The notes beneath the pieces are model-generated. The model searched no databases. It saw nothing but the letters and a program-made list of their open reading frames with translations, and was not told the DNA's origin. Positions 8,449-20,225 of a stretch of DNA of 64,000 nucleotides are shown here, piece by piece; the stretch's first letter is position 1, and each line of letters begins with the position of its first letter. The stretch is from Mycobacterium sp. (GTDB lineage: Bacteria > Actinomycetota > Actinomycetes > Mycobacteriales > Mycobacteriaceae): contig RXJD01000005.1 in the NCBI GenBank assembly GCA_003987775.1, positions 58,954 through 122,953 on the forward strand, in the 5' to 3' direction. The translations under genes and the position numbers were made by a program.

Positions 8449-8508
8449 GCGAGCAGGCGCAAAATCACCTCATTTCGGCCCGAAATGGGTGATTTTGCGT
8501 CTGTTCGC
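8449..8508. repeat. Long palindrome, dispersed terminator-like family (copy 1)
   Basis: Two 21-nt arms pair over their whole length: GCGAGCAGGCGCAAAATCACC at 8449 and its complement ending at 8508, with two G-T wobbles. Inside, CATTTCGG and CCGAAATG continue the stem. It lies just 3' of tRNA-Val on the minus strand and upstream of the phosphotransferase gene, so it probably ends the tRNA transcript. The arm shares GCGAGCAGRCRCAAA with the palindromes at 20169 and 37171. Confidence 0.8.
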
Positions 8509-8519
8509 CACGTGAAAAG

Positions 8520-8591
8520 TGGGCGCGGACGGTATCGAACCGCCGACCGCTGGTGTGTAAAACCAGAGCTCTACCACTGAGCTACGCGCCC
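8520..8591 (-). tRNA. tRNA-Val (anticodon TAC)
   Basis: The minus strand folds as a complete cloverleaf: acceptor GGGCGCG/CGCGCCC, D-arm GCTC-AGTGGTA-GAGC, anticodon arm CTGGT-TTTACAC-ACCAG, five-base variable region CGGTC, and T-arm GGCGG-TTCGATA-CCGTC. The loop gives anticodon TAC, which reads valine GTA codons. Position 8520 supplies discriminator A, and CCA is not encoded. A long palindrome lies 11 nt past the 3' end. Confidence 0.95.
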
Positions 8592-8637
8592 TTATGCCCC
8601 GGCGCAGGCTACACGCCGAAAGCCCAACCACCCAAAA

Positions 8638-9099
8638 CTAAACGCGCAACGCCGCCAGCGCCTGGGTCCACACCGCACGATCGCGGGCCTCGCCGGGCTG
8701 CTTCATCTCGGCGAACCGGATGATGCCCTCCTTGTCCACCACGAAGGTGCCGCGGTTGGAGATGCCGGCCACCTCGTTGAACACCCCGTAGGCCTGACTG
8801 ACCTCGCCGTGCGGCCAGAAGTCCGACAGCACCGGAAACAGGAACCCGCTCTGCACCGCCCAGATCTTGTGGGTGGGCGGCGGCCCCACCGAGATGGCCA
8901 GCACCGCGCTGTCGTCGTTCTCGAACTCCGGCAGGTTGTCCCGCACCTGGTCCAGCTCGCCCTGGCAGATTCCGGTGAACGCCAGCGGGAAGAACACCAG
9001 CAGCACGTTCTTGGCGCCGCGATAGCCGCTGAGCGTGACAGGCTGCTGGTTCTGGTCGCGCAGCGTGAAGTCGGGGGCGGTTGCTCCGACGTCGAGCAT
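8638..9099 (-). CDS. ahpE: AhpE, one-cysteine peroxiredoxin
   Basis: A 153-residue thioredoxin-fold peroxidase that reduces hydroperoxides and peroxynitrite. The peroxidatic Cys45 sits in FFPLAFTGICQGELDQVRD, the AhpE-type context. No resolving cysteine is present, so an external thiol (mycoredoxin/mycothiol in mycobacteria) should regenerate it. The length and the C-terminal GTFVVDKEGIIRFAEMKQPGEARD match M. tuberculosis AhpE. The ATG overlaps the last base of the upstream DUF3052 gene, so the two form one minus-strand unit as in M. tuberculosis (Rv2239c-Rv2238c). Confidence 0.95.
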   Translation of the reverse strand: MLDVGATAPDFTLRDQNQQPVTLSGYRGAKNVLLVFFPLAFTGICQGELDQVRDNLPEFENDDSAVLAISVGPPPTHKIWAVQSGFLFPVLSDFWPHGEVSQAYGVFNEVAGISNRGTFVVDKEGIIRFAEMKQPGEARDRAVWTQALAALRV

Positions 9100-9509
9100 C
9101 AGCGCTTACCGGTCCGCGACTTCGGCTGAACCAATCTGCTGGCCGCCCAGTTGCCCAGGTTGACCGACGACGTGGGCATCAGGCCCGCAGTCGGGGCTGC
9201 CTCGGCGATGTCGGCGGGCAGGACGTGCCCCGGCCGGCCGGTCTTGGGCGTCAGCACCCAGATGACGCCGTCCTCGGCCAGCGGGCTGATTGCGTCCATC
9301 AGCAGGTCAACCAGGTCGCCGTCACCGTCGCGGTACCACATCAGGACGACATCGACGACCTCGTCGGTGTCCTCGTCGAGCAATTCGCTGCCGCAGGCAT
9401 CCTCGACATCAGCGCGGATGTCGTCGTCGGTGTCTTCGTCCCAACCCCACTCTTGGACGACTTGGTCCCGTTGGATGCCCAGTTTGCGAGCGTGATCCGC
9501 CGCGACCAC
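9099..9509 (-). CDS. DUF3052 family protein (Rv2239c-like)
   Basis: A 136-residue conserved actinobacterial protein of unknown function. The start (VVAADHARKLGIQRDQVVQEWGWDED) is followed by a very acidic stretch, DTDDDIRADVEDACGSELLDEDTDEVVDVV, then WYRDGDGDLVDLLMDAISPLAEDGVIWVLTPKTGRPGHV, the family's conserved core. No membrane segment or catalytic motif is evident. It precedes ahpE with a 1-nt overlap, a conserved pairing that suggests a shared redox or stress context. Confidence 0.85.
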   Translation of the reverse strand: MVAADHARKLGIQRDQVVQEWGWDEDTDDDIRADVEDACGSELLDEDTDEVVDVVLMWYRDGDGDLVDLLMDAISPLAEDGVIWVLTPKTGRPGHVLPADIAEAAPTAGLMPTSSVNLGNWAASRLVQPKSRTGKR

Positions 9510-9593
9510 CGTGGAACCTCCTAAACAGACGAGAGCAAGACAACCGAGAGCGACGAACGTAATCGTCGCACAGGCACTAGTAGCTTCATACGG

Positions 9594-10178
9594 CTAACCC
9601 ACGCACATTTTCAACGCCTTTGTCTTGGCGTCGTTGAGCCGGTCCACCCGCCGGTTGAACTCACCGGTCGAGGCGTGGGTGCCGATCGCGTTGGCGACCT
9701 GCCGAGCAGCGTCGTTGTAGGTGTTCATCGCGTCGCGCATCTGGCCCGGCAGCGCGTCACTGTAGCTGTTCTCCACCGCCGAGGCGCTGGCGTTCAGCGC
9801 GTCGATGGCCGGGCCTTCGGCCGGCCCGGTGTTCTTGCCGCCGTTGAAGGCCGCGACGAAGGCGTTCACCTTGTCGATCGCTTCCTTGCTGGTGGTGGCG
9901 AGCGTGTCGCAGGAGGTGCGAATCGCCCTGGTCGTCACCGAGGCGATGCGCTGGGATTCGCGGACGCTGGACGTCACCGACGACGCCGAAACCGACGCGG
10001 ACACCGAGGACCGGTAGGCGGGGGCGACCTTGGTGTCCGGCGCCCCGGTCCCCTCGGTCACCTTGGTACAGCCGACAATGCCGATCGCCACCACAGCGAC
10101 GGACCCGAGAGCCAGGGCGCCTCGCCTGGGGAACGCCCCCACGCGCCTGCGAGGGACGGCACGCCATCCGATGAGCAC
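9594..10178 (-). CDS. Putative lipoprotein (Rv2240c-like)
   Basis: A 194-residue probable exported lipoprotein. An Arg-rich N-terminus ([15 protein letters not shown]) precedes the hydrophobic [17 protein letters not shown], with Cys37 at a lipobox-like VGC. The mature part has a Ser/Thr linker, then a mostly helical domain with two further cysteines (SCDTLA and the C-terminal KMCVG) that may form a disulfide. No enzyme motif is seen. It diverges from aceE, as Rv2240c does in M. tuberculosis. The 160-bp gap between them includes an 8-bp dyad, CACCGGCG...CGCCGGTG, with a 26-nt spacer. Confidence 0.75.
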   Translation of the reverse strand: MLIGWRAVPRRRVGAFPRRGALALGSVAVVAIGIVGCTKVTEGTGAPDTKVAPAYRSSVSASVSASSVTSSVRESQRIASVTTRAIRTSCDTLATTSKEAIDKVNAFVAAFNGGKNTGPAEGPAIDALNASASAVENSYSDALPGQMRDAMNTYNDAARQVANAIGTHASTGEFNRRVDRLNDAKTKALKMCVG

Positions 10179-10338
10179 GGGACCTGACGTTACCGGGTCG
10201 CGATCCCAACTGCCCCATTAGCACCGACTTCGGTGTGGCACCGGCGAGCGGCACACGGGTACCCGCCGGGCACGCCGGTGCGGCACGATAGAGGGACGAC
10301 CACTCGAGCATCACCCATGCCAACTACAGGAGCGGAAG

Positions 10339-13134
<2,796 letters not shown>

Positions 13135-13183
13135 GCCCCGCTCGTTCTCTCGCCGAATGTGCGGCCCGCCGCACCGTCGGTGC

Positions 13184-13209
13184 CGAGTGTGCGGCTAGGC
13201 CCACACTCG
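13184..13209. terminator. Dyad downstream of aceE
   Basis: Perfect 8-bp arms CGAGTGTG (13184-13191) and CACACTCG (13202-13209) enclose a 10-nt loop, 50 nt after the aceE stop and 60 nt before mabR. There is no T-run, as is usual for mycobacterial hairpins. A partial copy of the same words (GCCGAATGTGCGGC) lies just upstream at 13152. It could be a terminator or a binding site; neither is proven. Confidence 0.5.
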
Positions 13210-13268
13210 CGCCGAAGCGCCAGGGGCCTTTAGCGGACCCCGACAGAAAAGGGGCGTAGCTTTTAGGG

Positions 13269-14588
13269 GTGGGCGACAACAACTTGGCGCAGCAGCTTGG
13301 GCGTCCCCGGTCGCCGCTGGAGCTGCTCGATACCGTGCCGGACTCTTTACTACGCAGGTTGAAGCAGTACTCGGGCCGGCTGGCCACCGAAGCCGTCTCA
13401 GCCATGCAGGAACGGCTGCCGTTCTTCGCCGACTTGGAAGCCTCCCAGCGCGCCAGCGTGGCACTGGTCGTCCAGACGGCGGTGGTCAACTTCGTCGAGT
13501 GGATGCAGGACCCGCACAGCGACGTCAGCTACACCGCGCAGGCCTTCGAACTGGTGCCGCAAGACCTCACCCGGCGCATTGCGCTGCGCCACACCGTGGA
13601 CATGGTGCGGGTCACCATGGAGTTCTTCGAAGAGGTGGTGCCGCTGCTGGCCCGCTCTGAAGAGCAGTTGACCGCACTGACGGTCGGGATCTTGAAGTAC
13701 AGCCGCGACCTGGCCTTCACCGCCGCCTCGGCCTATGCCGACGCCGCCGAGGCGCGCGGCAACTGGGACAGCCGGATGGAGGCCAGCGTCGTCGACGCGG
13801 TCGTCCGCGGCGACACCGGCCCGGAGCTGCTCTCCCGGGCAGCGGCGCTGAACTGGGACACCACCGCGCCGGCCACCGTCATCGTGGGAACCCCGGCACC
13901 GGGACGCGCCGACGGCGAGGCCGGCAGCGAGCGGGCCAGCCAGCATCTGCGTGACATCGCCACGCGACACGGCCGGGCGGCCCTCACCGACGTGCACGGC
14001 ACCTGGCTCGTCGCGATCGTCTCGGGTCAGCTGTCGCTCACCGACAAGTTTCTCAAGGACCTGCTGATCGCCTTCGCCGACGAACCGGTGGTGATCGGGC
14101 CGACGGCGCCCATGCTCACCGCCGCCTACCACAGCGCCAGTGAGGCCATCTCCGGCATGAACGCGGTCGCCGGCTGGCGCGGGGCCCCCCGCCCGGTGCT
14201 GGCCCGCGAACTGCTCCCGGAACGGGCCCTGATGGGCGACGCGTCGGCGATCGTGGCGCTGCACACCGACGTCATGCGCCCGCTGGCCGACGCCGGGCCG
14301 ACGCTGGTCGAAACCTTGGACGCTTTCTTAGATTCTGGCGGTGCTATTGAGGCTTGTGCCAGGAAGTTGTTCGTTCATCCAAACACCGTGCGCTATCGGC
14401 TCAAGCGGATCACCGACTTCACCGGGCGTGATCCCACCCAACCGCGCGACGCCTACGTCCTCCGCGTGGCGGCGACGGTCGGCCAGCTCAACTACCCGAC
14501 GCAGAGTTCCAGCGCCGCCAGTACGTCGGTCCCGCAGCTTCCGTCGCCGGTCAGAGGGGGTTCCGGCGCCGTTTCCGGCCGAAAGTGA
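13269..14588 (+). CDS. mabR: MabR, transcriptional regulator of the FAS-II operon
   Basis: A 439-residue PucR/CdaR-type regulator. The N-terminal and central parts (LLDTVPDSLLRRLKQYSGRLATE, then FELVPQDLTRRIALRHTVDMVR) are the sensor-like domains. The C-terminal LDAFLDSGGAIEACARKLFVHPNTVRYRLKRITDFTG is the PucR helix-turn-helix. In M. tuberculosis the protein at this position (Rv2242, MabR) is known to regulate the fabD-acpM-kasA-kasB-accD6 operon and to respond to long acyl-CoAs. The gene order is identical here and a matching operator lies just downstream. The start is a GTG at 13269; an upstream alternative cannot be excluded. Confidence 0.9.
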   Translation: MGDNNLAQQLGRPRSPLELLDTVPDSLLRRLKQYSGRLATEAVSAMQERLPFFADLEASQRASVALVVQTAVVNFVEWMQDPHSDVSYTAQAFELVPQDLTRRIALRHTVDMVRVTMEFFEEVVPLLARSEEQLTALTVGILKYSRDLAFTAASAYADAAEARGNWDSRMEASVVDAVVRGDTGPELLSRAAALNWDTTAPATVIVGTPAPGRADGEAGSERASQHLRDIATRHGRAALTDVHGTWLVAIVSGQLSLTDKFLKDLLIAFADEPVVIGPTAPMLTAAYHSASEAISGMNAVAGWRGAPRPVLARELLPERALMGDASAIVALHTDVMRPLADAGPTLVETLDAFLDSGGAIEACARKLFVHPNTVRYRLKRITDFTGRDPTQPRDAYVLRVAATVGQLNYPTQSSSAASTSVPQLPSPVRGGSGAVSGRK

Positions 14589-14638
14589 TTTAGATGACAG
14601 ATAGCGGGTGTATCTCAAACATGTAGCTTACGGAGCTA

Positions 14639-14680
14639 TTTTGTAGGAGATCTACAAAAACCTAAGACGAGGTTCATAAT
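14639..14680 (+). promoter_or_regulatory. Candidate MabR operator and fabD promoter
   Basis: An inverted repeat TTTTGTAG-GAGAT-CTACAAAA occupies 14639-14659. It contains TTTTGT-N9-ACAAAA, which I recall as the motif reported for MabR at the fasII promoter. CATAAT at 14675-14680 is a good -10 candidate, placing the dyad over the -35 region, where a bound regulator could act directly on polymerase. The fabD GTG lies 45 nt further on. The dyad is seen; the assignment rests on the literature motif and position. Confidence 0.75.
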
Positions 14681-14725
14681 CTGTTACACCCCGCAAAACC
14701 GTCTTCACAGTGTTCTCTTAGACAC

Positions 14726-15634
14726 GTGATCGCTTTGCTTGCGCCCGGACAGGGCTCCCAGACTGAGGGAATGCTGTCGCCATGGCTGGAACTGCCAGGC
14801 GCAGCAGACCAGATTTCGGCATGGTCGACGGCCAGCGGCCTGGATCTGGCCCGGCTCGGTACCACGGCATCGACCGAGGAGATCACCGACACCGCCATCG
14901 CCCAGCCCCTGATCGTTGCGGCCACCCTGCTGGCCCACCAGGAGCTGACCCGGCGCGGGCTGCTGTCGGGACAGGACCTCATCATCGCGGGCCACTCCGT
15001 CGGCGAGATCGCGGCCTACGCGATCGCCGGGGTGCTGGCCGCCGATGACGCCGTCATGCTGGCCGCCACCCGCGGCGCCGAGATGGCCAAGGCATGCGCA
15101 GCCGAGCCCACCGGCATGTCGGCCGTGCTCGGCGGCGACGAGTCGGAGGTGCTCACCCGTCTCGAGCAGCTCGACCTGGTTCCCGCCAACCGCAACGCCG
15201 CCGGCCAGATCGTCGCCGCCGGCCGGCTGACCGCGCTGGAGAAGCTTGCCGAGGACCCGCCGGCCAAGGCCCGGGTCCGCGCGCTGGGCGTCGCGGGCGC
15301 GTTCCACACCGAATTCATGGCCCCCGCCCTGGAGGGCTACGCCGCAGCGGCTGCCGGCATCGCGACCGCCGAGCCGACGGCCACGCTGCTGTCCAACTAC
15401 GACGGAAAGCCGGTGACCTCTGCCGCCGCGGCGATGCAGACCCTGGTTTCTCAGCTGACCCGGCCGGTGCGCTGGGACCTGTGCACTGCCACCATGCGTG
15501 AGCAGAATGTGACGGCGATCGTGGAGTTCCCGCCCGCGGGCACTCTGACCGGTATCGCCAAACGCGAACTTCGGGGGGTTCCGACGCGAGCCGTCAAGTC
15601 ACCCGCAGATCTGGACGAGTTGGCGAACATCTAA
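14726..15634 (+). CDS. fabD: FabD, malonyl-CoA:ACP transacylase
   Basis: A 302-residue acyltransferase that loads malonyl groups onto AcpM for FAS-II elongation. GHSVGEIAAY holds the nucleophile Ser91 and GAFHTEFM the catalytic His194, both at the positions known for mycobacterial FabD; LLAPGQGSQTEGM is the N-terminal oxyanion region. It starts with GTG and has no strong ribosome site nearby. It is the first gene of the FAS-II operon, preceded by the MabR-type dyad and followed after 75 bp by acpM. Confidence 0.96.
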   Translation: MIALLAPGQGSQTEGMLSPWLELPGAADQISAWSTASGLDLARLGTTASTEEITDTAIAQPLIVAATLLAHQELTRRGLLSGQDLIIAGHSVGEIAAYAIAGVLAADDAVMLAATRGAEMAKACAAEPTGMSAVLGGDESEVLTRLEQLDLVPANRNAAGQIVAAGRLTALEKLAEDPPAKARVRALGVAGAFHTEFMAPALEGYAAAAAGIATAEPTATLLSNYDGKPVTSAAAAMQTLVSQLTRPVRWDLCTATMREQNVTAIVEFPPAGTLTGIAKRELRGVPTRAVKSPADLDELANI

Positions 15635-15709
15635 TCGCCCGCTCTACCCCAGAGCCCAATAAGCACGTCAAATCGGTTTACACACAACACATTACGAAGG
15701 GAACTAACT

Positions 15710-16057
15710 GTGGCCGTCAGTCAGGAAGAAATCATCGCCGGTATCGCCGAGATCATCGAAGAGGTCACCGGTATCGAGCCTTCGGAGGTCACCCCGGAGA
15801 AGTCGTTCGTCGACGACCTGGACATCGACTCGCTGTCGATGGTGGAGATCGCCGTGCAGACCGAGGACAAGTACGGCGTGAAGATCCCGGACGAGGACCT
15901 CGCCGGCCTGCGCACCGTCGGTGACGTCGTCGCCTACATCCAGAAGCTCGAGGAAGAGAACCCCGAGGCTGCCGAGGCGCTGCGCGCCAAGCTGGAGACC
16001 GACAACCCCGAGGCGGCTGCCAACGTCAAGGCGAGGCTGGAAGCAGACAGCAAGTGA
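15710..16057 (+). CDS. acpM: AcpM, meromycolate acyl carrier protein
   Basis: A 115-residue acyl carrier protein for mycolic-acid precursor elongation. [12 protein letters not shown] carries Ser41, the 4'-phosphopantetheine site. The first 80 residues are the usual four-helix ACP; the extra C-terminal tail ([20 protein letters not shown] and a near repeat ending LEADSK) is the mycobacterial AcpM extension with an internal NPEAA repeat. GAAGGGA precedes the GTG start. The stop overlaps the kasA GTG (GTGA), suggesting coupled translation. Confidence 0.97.
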   Translation: MAVSQEEIIAGIAEIIEEVTGIEPSEVTPEKSFVDDLDIDSLSMVEIAVQTEDKYGVKIPDEDLAGLRTVGDVVAYIQKLEEENPEAAEALRAKLETDNPEAAANVKARLEADSK

Positions 16058-17304
16058 CCAAGCCTTCCACTGCTAATGGCGGTTACCCCAGCGTTGTGGT
16101 AACCGCCGTCGCGGCGACGACATGTCTCGCGCCGGACATCGAGAGCACGTGGAAGAGCTTGCTGGCCGGCGAAAGCGGTATCCACGTCCTCGAAGACGAA
16201 TTCGTCTCCAAATGGGACCTGCCCGCCAAAATTGGCGGACACCTCAAGGAACCGGTCGACAACCACATGGGCCGCCTGGACATGCGACGGATGTCGTATG
16301 TCCAGCGGCTCGCCAAGTGGTTGAGCGGCCAGTTGTGGGAGACCGCCGGCAGCCCCGAGGTTGATCCCGATCGCTTCAGCGTCGTGGTCGGCACCGGATT
16401 GGGCGGCGCCGAGCGGATCGTCGAGAGCTATGACCTGATGAACGAGGGTGGCCCCCGCAAGGTGTCGCCGCTCGCCGTTCAGATGATCATGCCCAACGGC
16501 GCCGCGGCGGTGGTGGGCCTGCAACTCGGTGCCCGCGCCGGTGTCATCACCCCGGTTTCGGCCTGTTCGTCAGGGTCGGAGGCCATCGCGCACGCGTGGC
16601 GTCAGATCGTGATGGGTGACGCCGACTTCGCGGTGTGCGGCGGTGTCGAGGGACCGATCGAGGCGCTGCCGATCGCCGCGTTCTCGATGATGCGGGCCAT
16701 GTCGACGCGCAACGACGAGCCCGAGCGGGCGTCGCGGCCGTTCGACAAGGACCGGGACGGATTCGTCTTCGGCGAGGCCGGAGCGATGATGATCATCGAG
16801 ACCGAGGAGCACGCCAAGGCTCGTGGCGCCAAGCCGCTGGCCCGGTTGATGGGTGCCGGTATCACCTCGGATGCCTTCCACATGGTCGCTCCCGCTGCCG
16901 ACGGCACCCGTGCCGGCGGAGCGATGCGACGGGCGATGGAGTTGGCGGGCCTGTCCCCCAGCGACATCGACCATGTCAATGCGCACGGCACTGCCACACC
17001 TATCGGTGACAGTGCCGAGGCCAACGCCATCCGGGTCGCCGGATGCGAAAACGCCGCTGTCTACGCGCCGAAATCGGCGCTCGGACATTCGATCGGCGCC
17101 GTCGGCGCACTCGAATCGGCCCTCACGGTGCTGACCCTTCGGGACGGAGTCATACCACCGACATTGAACTATGAGACCCCGGACCCCGAGATCGATCTTG
17201 ACGTGGTCGCCGGCGAGCCTCGCTACGGCGAGTACCGCTACGCGATCAACAACTCATTCGGGTTCGGCGGCCACAACGTGGCGCTCGCGTTTGGGCGCTA
17301 CTGA
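16054..17304 (+). CDS. kasA: KasA, beta-ketoacyl-AcpM synthase 1
   Basis: A 416-residue condensing enzyme that performs the early FAS-II chain extensions with malonyl-AcpM. Catalytic Cys171 lies in SACSSGSEA, with His311 in VNAHGTATP, Lys340 in APKSALGHS and His345, exactly the numbering of M. tuberculosis Kas[19 protein letters not shown] is the conserved C-terminus. It starts at a GTG overlapping acpM and is followed after 39 bp by kasB. It is the target of thiolactomycin-type inhibitors in the genus. Confidence 0.97.
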   Translation: MTKPSTANGGYPSVVVTAVAATTCLAPDIESTWKSLLAGESGIHVLEDEFVSKWDLPAKIGGHLKEPVDNHMGRLDMRRMSYVQRLAKWLSGQLWETAGSPEVDPDRFSVVVGTGLGGAERIVESYDLMNEGGPRKVSPLAVQMIMPNGAAAVVGLQLGARAGVITPVSACSSGSEAIAHAWRQIVMGDADFAVCGGVEGPIEALPIAAFSMMRAMSTRNDEPERASRPFDKDRDGFVFGEAGAMMIIETEEHAKARGAKPLARLMGAGITSDAFHMVAPAADGTRAGGAMRRAMELAGLSPSDIDHVNAHGTATPIGDSAEANAIRVAGCENAAVYAPKSALGHSIGAVGALESALTVLTLRDGVIPPTLNYETPDPEIDLDVVAGEPRYGEYRYAINNSFGFGGHNVALAFGRY

Positions 17305-17343
17305 GGCACGGGGTTCGGCGATGATGCGGGCCGCACCCGGCCC

Positions 17344-18633
17344 GTGCCGGACGAATACGGAAGGAACGTGGCACAAGCCATGACAGAGCTGGTTACCGGG
17401 AAAGCATTCCCGAATATTGTCGTTACCGGCATTGCCATGACGACCGCACTGGCAACCGACGCCGAGAACACGTGGAAGTGCTTGCTCGACGGGCAAAGTG
17501 GGATTCGGGTCCTCGAGGACGACTTCGTCGAGGAGTTCGACCTGCCGGTGAAGATCGGCGGGCACCTGCTGGAGGAGTTCGACAGTCAACTGACGCGAAT
17601 CGAGCTGCGCCGCACGGGTTACCTGCAGCGGATGTCCACCATCCTGGGCCGGCGGGTCTGGGAGAACGCCGGTTCACCGGAGGTCGACACCAACCGGCTG
17701 ATGGTGTCCATCGGCACCGGGCTGGGTTCCGCCGAAGAGCTCGTCTTCGGGTACGACGAAATGCGGGTGCGTGGCTTCCGGGCCATCTCGCCGTTGACCG
17801 TGCAGAAGTACATGCCCAACGGCGCGGCCGCGGCGGTGGGCTTGGAGCGCCACGCCAAAGCCGGTGTGATGACCCCGATTTCGGCGTGTGCGTCCGGAGC
17901 CGAGGGCATCGCCCGGGCGTGGCAGCAGGTTGCGCTCGGCGAGGCCGACATCGCGATCTGCGGTGGTGTGGAAACCAAGATCGAGGCGGTGCCGATCGCG
18001 GGGTTCGCCAACATGCGAATCGTCATGTCCACCAACAACGACGACCCGCAAGGCGCCTGTCGCCCGTTCGACAAGGACCGCGACGGCTTCGTGTTCGGTG
18101 AGGCCGCCGCGTTGATGGTGATCGAGACCGAGGAACACGCCAAGGCCCGCGGCGCCAACATCCTGGCCCGCATCATGGGCGCCAGCATCACCTCGGACGG
18201 CTTCCACATGGTGGCGCCCGACCCCAACGGGATTCGCGCCGGACACGCGATCACGCGGGCAATCCAGCTCGCCGGTCTGCAGCCGAGCGACATCGGCCAC
18301 GTCAACGCGCACGCCACCGGCACTCAGGTCGGCGACGTGGCCGAGGGCAGGGCGATCAACAACGCGCTCGGCAGCAACAAGCCGGCGGTGTTCGCCCCGA
18401 AGGGTGCTCTCGGGCACTCGGTGGGTGCGGTCGGTGCCGTGGAGTCCATCCTGACCGTGCTTGCATTGCGGGATCAGGTCATTCCGCCGACACTGAACCT
18501 GGTCAACCTCGACCCCGAGATCGACCTCGACGTGGTGGCGGGCAAGCCCCGGTCCGGCAACTTCGAGTACGCGATCAACAACTCGTTCGGGTTCGGCGGT
18601 CACAACGTGGCGATCGCGTTCGGGCGTTACTAG
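17344..18633 (+). CDS. kasB: KasB, beta-ketoacyl-AcpM synthase 2
   Basis: A paralogue of kasA that extends meromycolate chains to full length. The [10 protein letters not shown] block holds the catalytic Cys (residue 182 from the GTG at 17344), and [12 protein letters not shown] and [15 protein letters not shown] carry the His and Lys partners. The start is uncertain. The open frame begins at GTG 17344, another GTG lies at 17368, and conservation with other KasB proteins begins near [17 protein letters not shown] (ATG 17380). GGAAGGA at about 17359-17365 lies between them. It follows kasA directly and precedes accD6 by 59 bp. Confidence 0.96.
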   Translation: MPDEYGRNVAQAMTELVTGKAFPNIVVTGIAMTTALATDAENTWKCLLDGQSGIRVLEDDFVEEFDLPVKIGGHLLEEFDSQLTRIELRRTGYLQRMSTILGRRVWENAGSPEVDTNRLMVSIGTGLGSAEELVFGYDEMRVRGFRAISPLTVQKYMPNGAAAAVGLERHAKAGVMTPISACASGAEGIARAWQQVALGEADIAICGGVETKIEAVPIAGFANMRIVMSTNNDDPQGACRPFDKDRDGFVFGEAAALMVIETEEHAKARGANILARIMGASITSDGFHMVAPDPNGIRAGHAITRAIQLAGLQPSDIGHVNAHATGTQVGDVAEGRAINNALGSNKPAVFAPKGALGHSVGAVGAVESILTVLALRDQVIPPTLNLVNLDPEIDLDVVAGKPRSGNFEYAINNSFGFGGHNVAIAFGRY

Positions 18634-18692
18634 AAAGCTCCAAGGATCACGGGATAAACCCAGAGCACCACAGGCGAATTAGGAGATCTGCG

Positions 18693-20114
18693 ATGACAAT
18701 CATGGCCCCTGAGGCGGTTGGCGAGTCGCTCGACCCCCGCGATCCGCTGCTGCGTTTGAGCAACTTCCTCGACGACGGCAGCATCGAGCTGCTCCACGAG
18801 CGGGACCGCTCGGGTGTGCTGGCCGCGGCGGGCACCGTCAACGGCGTACGCACCGTTGCCTTCTGCACCGACGGCACCGTCATGGGCGGCGCCATGGGAG
18901 TCGAGGGTTGCGCCCACATCGTCAACGCGTACGACACCGCCATCGAGGAGCAGTGCCCGATCGTGGGCATCTGGCACTCGGGTGGCGCACGGCTTGCCGA
19001 GGGCGTCAAAGCGCTGCACGCGGTCGGGCTGACCTTCGAGGCCATGATCCGGGCGTCCGGCTACATCCCGCAGATCTCGGTGGTCGTCGGCTTCGCCGCC
19101 GGCGGCGCCGCCTACGGGCCGGCCCTGACCGACGTCATCGTGATGGCGCCGGAGAGCCGGGTCTTCGTCACCGGGCCCGACGTGGTCCGCAGCGTCACCG
19201 GCGAGGACGTCGACATGGCGTCCCTCGGTGGGCCCGAAACCCACCACAAGAAGTCCGGGGTGTGCCACATCGTCGCCGACGACGAACTCGACGCCTTCGA
19301 GCGTGGTCGCCGGCTGGTCGGATTGTTCTGCCAGCAGGGACATTTCGACCGCAGCAAGGCCGAGGCCGGCGACACCGACATCAGGGCGCTGCTGCCTGAG
19401 TCGTCGCGACGGGCTTACGACGTGCACCCGATCGTCAGCGCCGTGCTCGACTCGGACGCGCCTTTCGAGGAATTCCAGGCCAAGTGGGCGCCGTCGATGG
19501 TGGTCGGCCTGGGCCGCTTGTCGGGCCGGACGGTCGGCGTGCTGGCGAACAACCCGCTGCGCCTGGGCGGTTGCTTGAACTCCGAAAGTGCCGAGAAGGC
19601 AGCGCGTTTCGTGCGGTTGTGCGACGCGTTCGGTATCCCGCTGGTGGTCATCGTCGACGTGCCGGGGTATCTGCCCGGTGTCGACCAGGAGTGGGGTGGC
19701 GTGGTGCGCCGCGGCGCGAAGCTGCTGCACGCCTTCGGTGAGGCGACGGTTCCGCGGGTCACCCTGGTGACGCGAAAGATCTACGGCGGGGCCTACATTG
19801 CGATGAACTCCCGCTCGCTGAACGCGACGAAGGTGTTCGCCTGGCCGGACGCCGAGGTTGCGGTGATGGGCGCCAAGGCGGCCGTCGGCATCCTGCACAA
19901 GCGCAAGCTGGCCGCCGCACCGGACCACGAGCGTGAGGCCCTGCACGACGAGTTGGCCGCTGAGCACGAGCGCATCGCCGGTGGTGTGGACAGCGCCATC
20001 GACATCGGTGTGGTCGACGAGAAGATCGACCCGTCGCATACCCGCAGCAAGCTCACCGAGGCGCTGGCGCAGGCGCCGGCTCGCCGCGGACGCCACAAGA
20101 ACATCCCGCTGTAA
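18693..20114 (+). CDS. accD6: AccD6, acyl-CoA carboxylase beta (carboxyltransferase) subunit
   Basis: A 473-residue carboxyltransferase subunit that, with a biotinylated AccA3-type partner, makes malonyl-CoA for FAS-II. Crotonase-fold carboxyltransferase motifs are clear: SGGARLAEGVKALHAVG and FAAGGAAYGPALTD (oxyanion-hole glycines) in the N-terminal half, and the second half with VDVPGYLPGVDQEWGGVVRRGAKLL and RKIYGGAYIAMNSR. GGAG lies upstream of the ATG. It is the last gene of the operon and converges with a monooxygenase gene across a long palindrome. Confidence 0.96.
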   Translation: MTIMAPEAVGESLDPRDPLLRLSNFLDDGSIELLHERDRSGVLAAAGTVNGVRTVAFCTDGTVMGGAMGVEGCAHIVNAYDTAIEEQCPIVGIWHSGGARLAEGVKALHAVGLTFEAMIRASGYIPQISVVVGFAAGGAAYGPALTDVIVMAPESRVFVTGPDVVRSVTGEDVDMASLGGPETHHKKSGVCHIVADDELDAFERGRRLVGLFCQQGHFDRSKAEAGDTDIRALLPESSRRAYDVHPIVSAVLDSDAPFEEFQAKWAPSMVVGLGRLSGRTVGVLANNPLRLGGCLNSESAEKAARFVRLCDAFGIPLVVIVDVPGYLPGVDQEWGGVVRRGAKLLHAFGEATVPRVTLVTRKIYGGAYIAMNSRSLNATKVFAWPDAEVAVMGAKAAVGILHKRKLAAAPDHEREALHDELAAEHERIAGGVDSAIDIGVVDEKIDPSHTRSKLTEALAQAPARRGRHKNIPL

Positions 20115-20168
20115 ATCCTCGCGAGCGGGGCCAGCTCCCTACGCGAGCAGGGGGCACCACCCACTCGC

Positions 20169-20225
20169 GAGCAGACGCAAAATCGCACGATTTCCTTCGG
20201 GAAACGTGCGATTTTGCGACTGCTC
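20169..20225. terminator. Long palindrome, dispersed terminator-like family (copy 2)
   Basis: GAGCAGACGCAAAATCGCACG at 20169 pairs with its complement ending at 20225, with one mismatch. An inner stem TTTCC/GGAAA closes on a TTCG tetraloop. It lies between the convergent accD6 and FAD-monooxygenase genes and overlaps the latter's stop codon, the right place for a bidirectional terminator. The arm shares GCGAGCAGRCRCAAA with copies at 8449 and 37171. Confidence 0.85.

Noticed and set aside
10230-10275. CACCGGCG...CGCCGGTG dyad as an aceE operator
   Set aside because: Arms of 8 bp with a 26-nt spacer are expected by chance in DNA of this GC content; noted only within the neighbouring entry.
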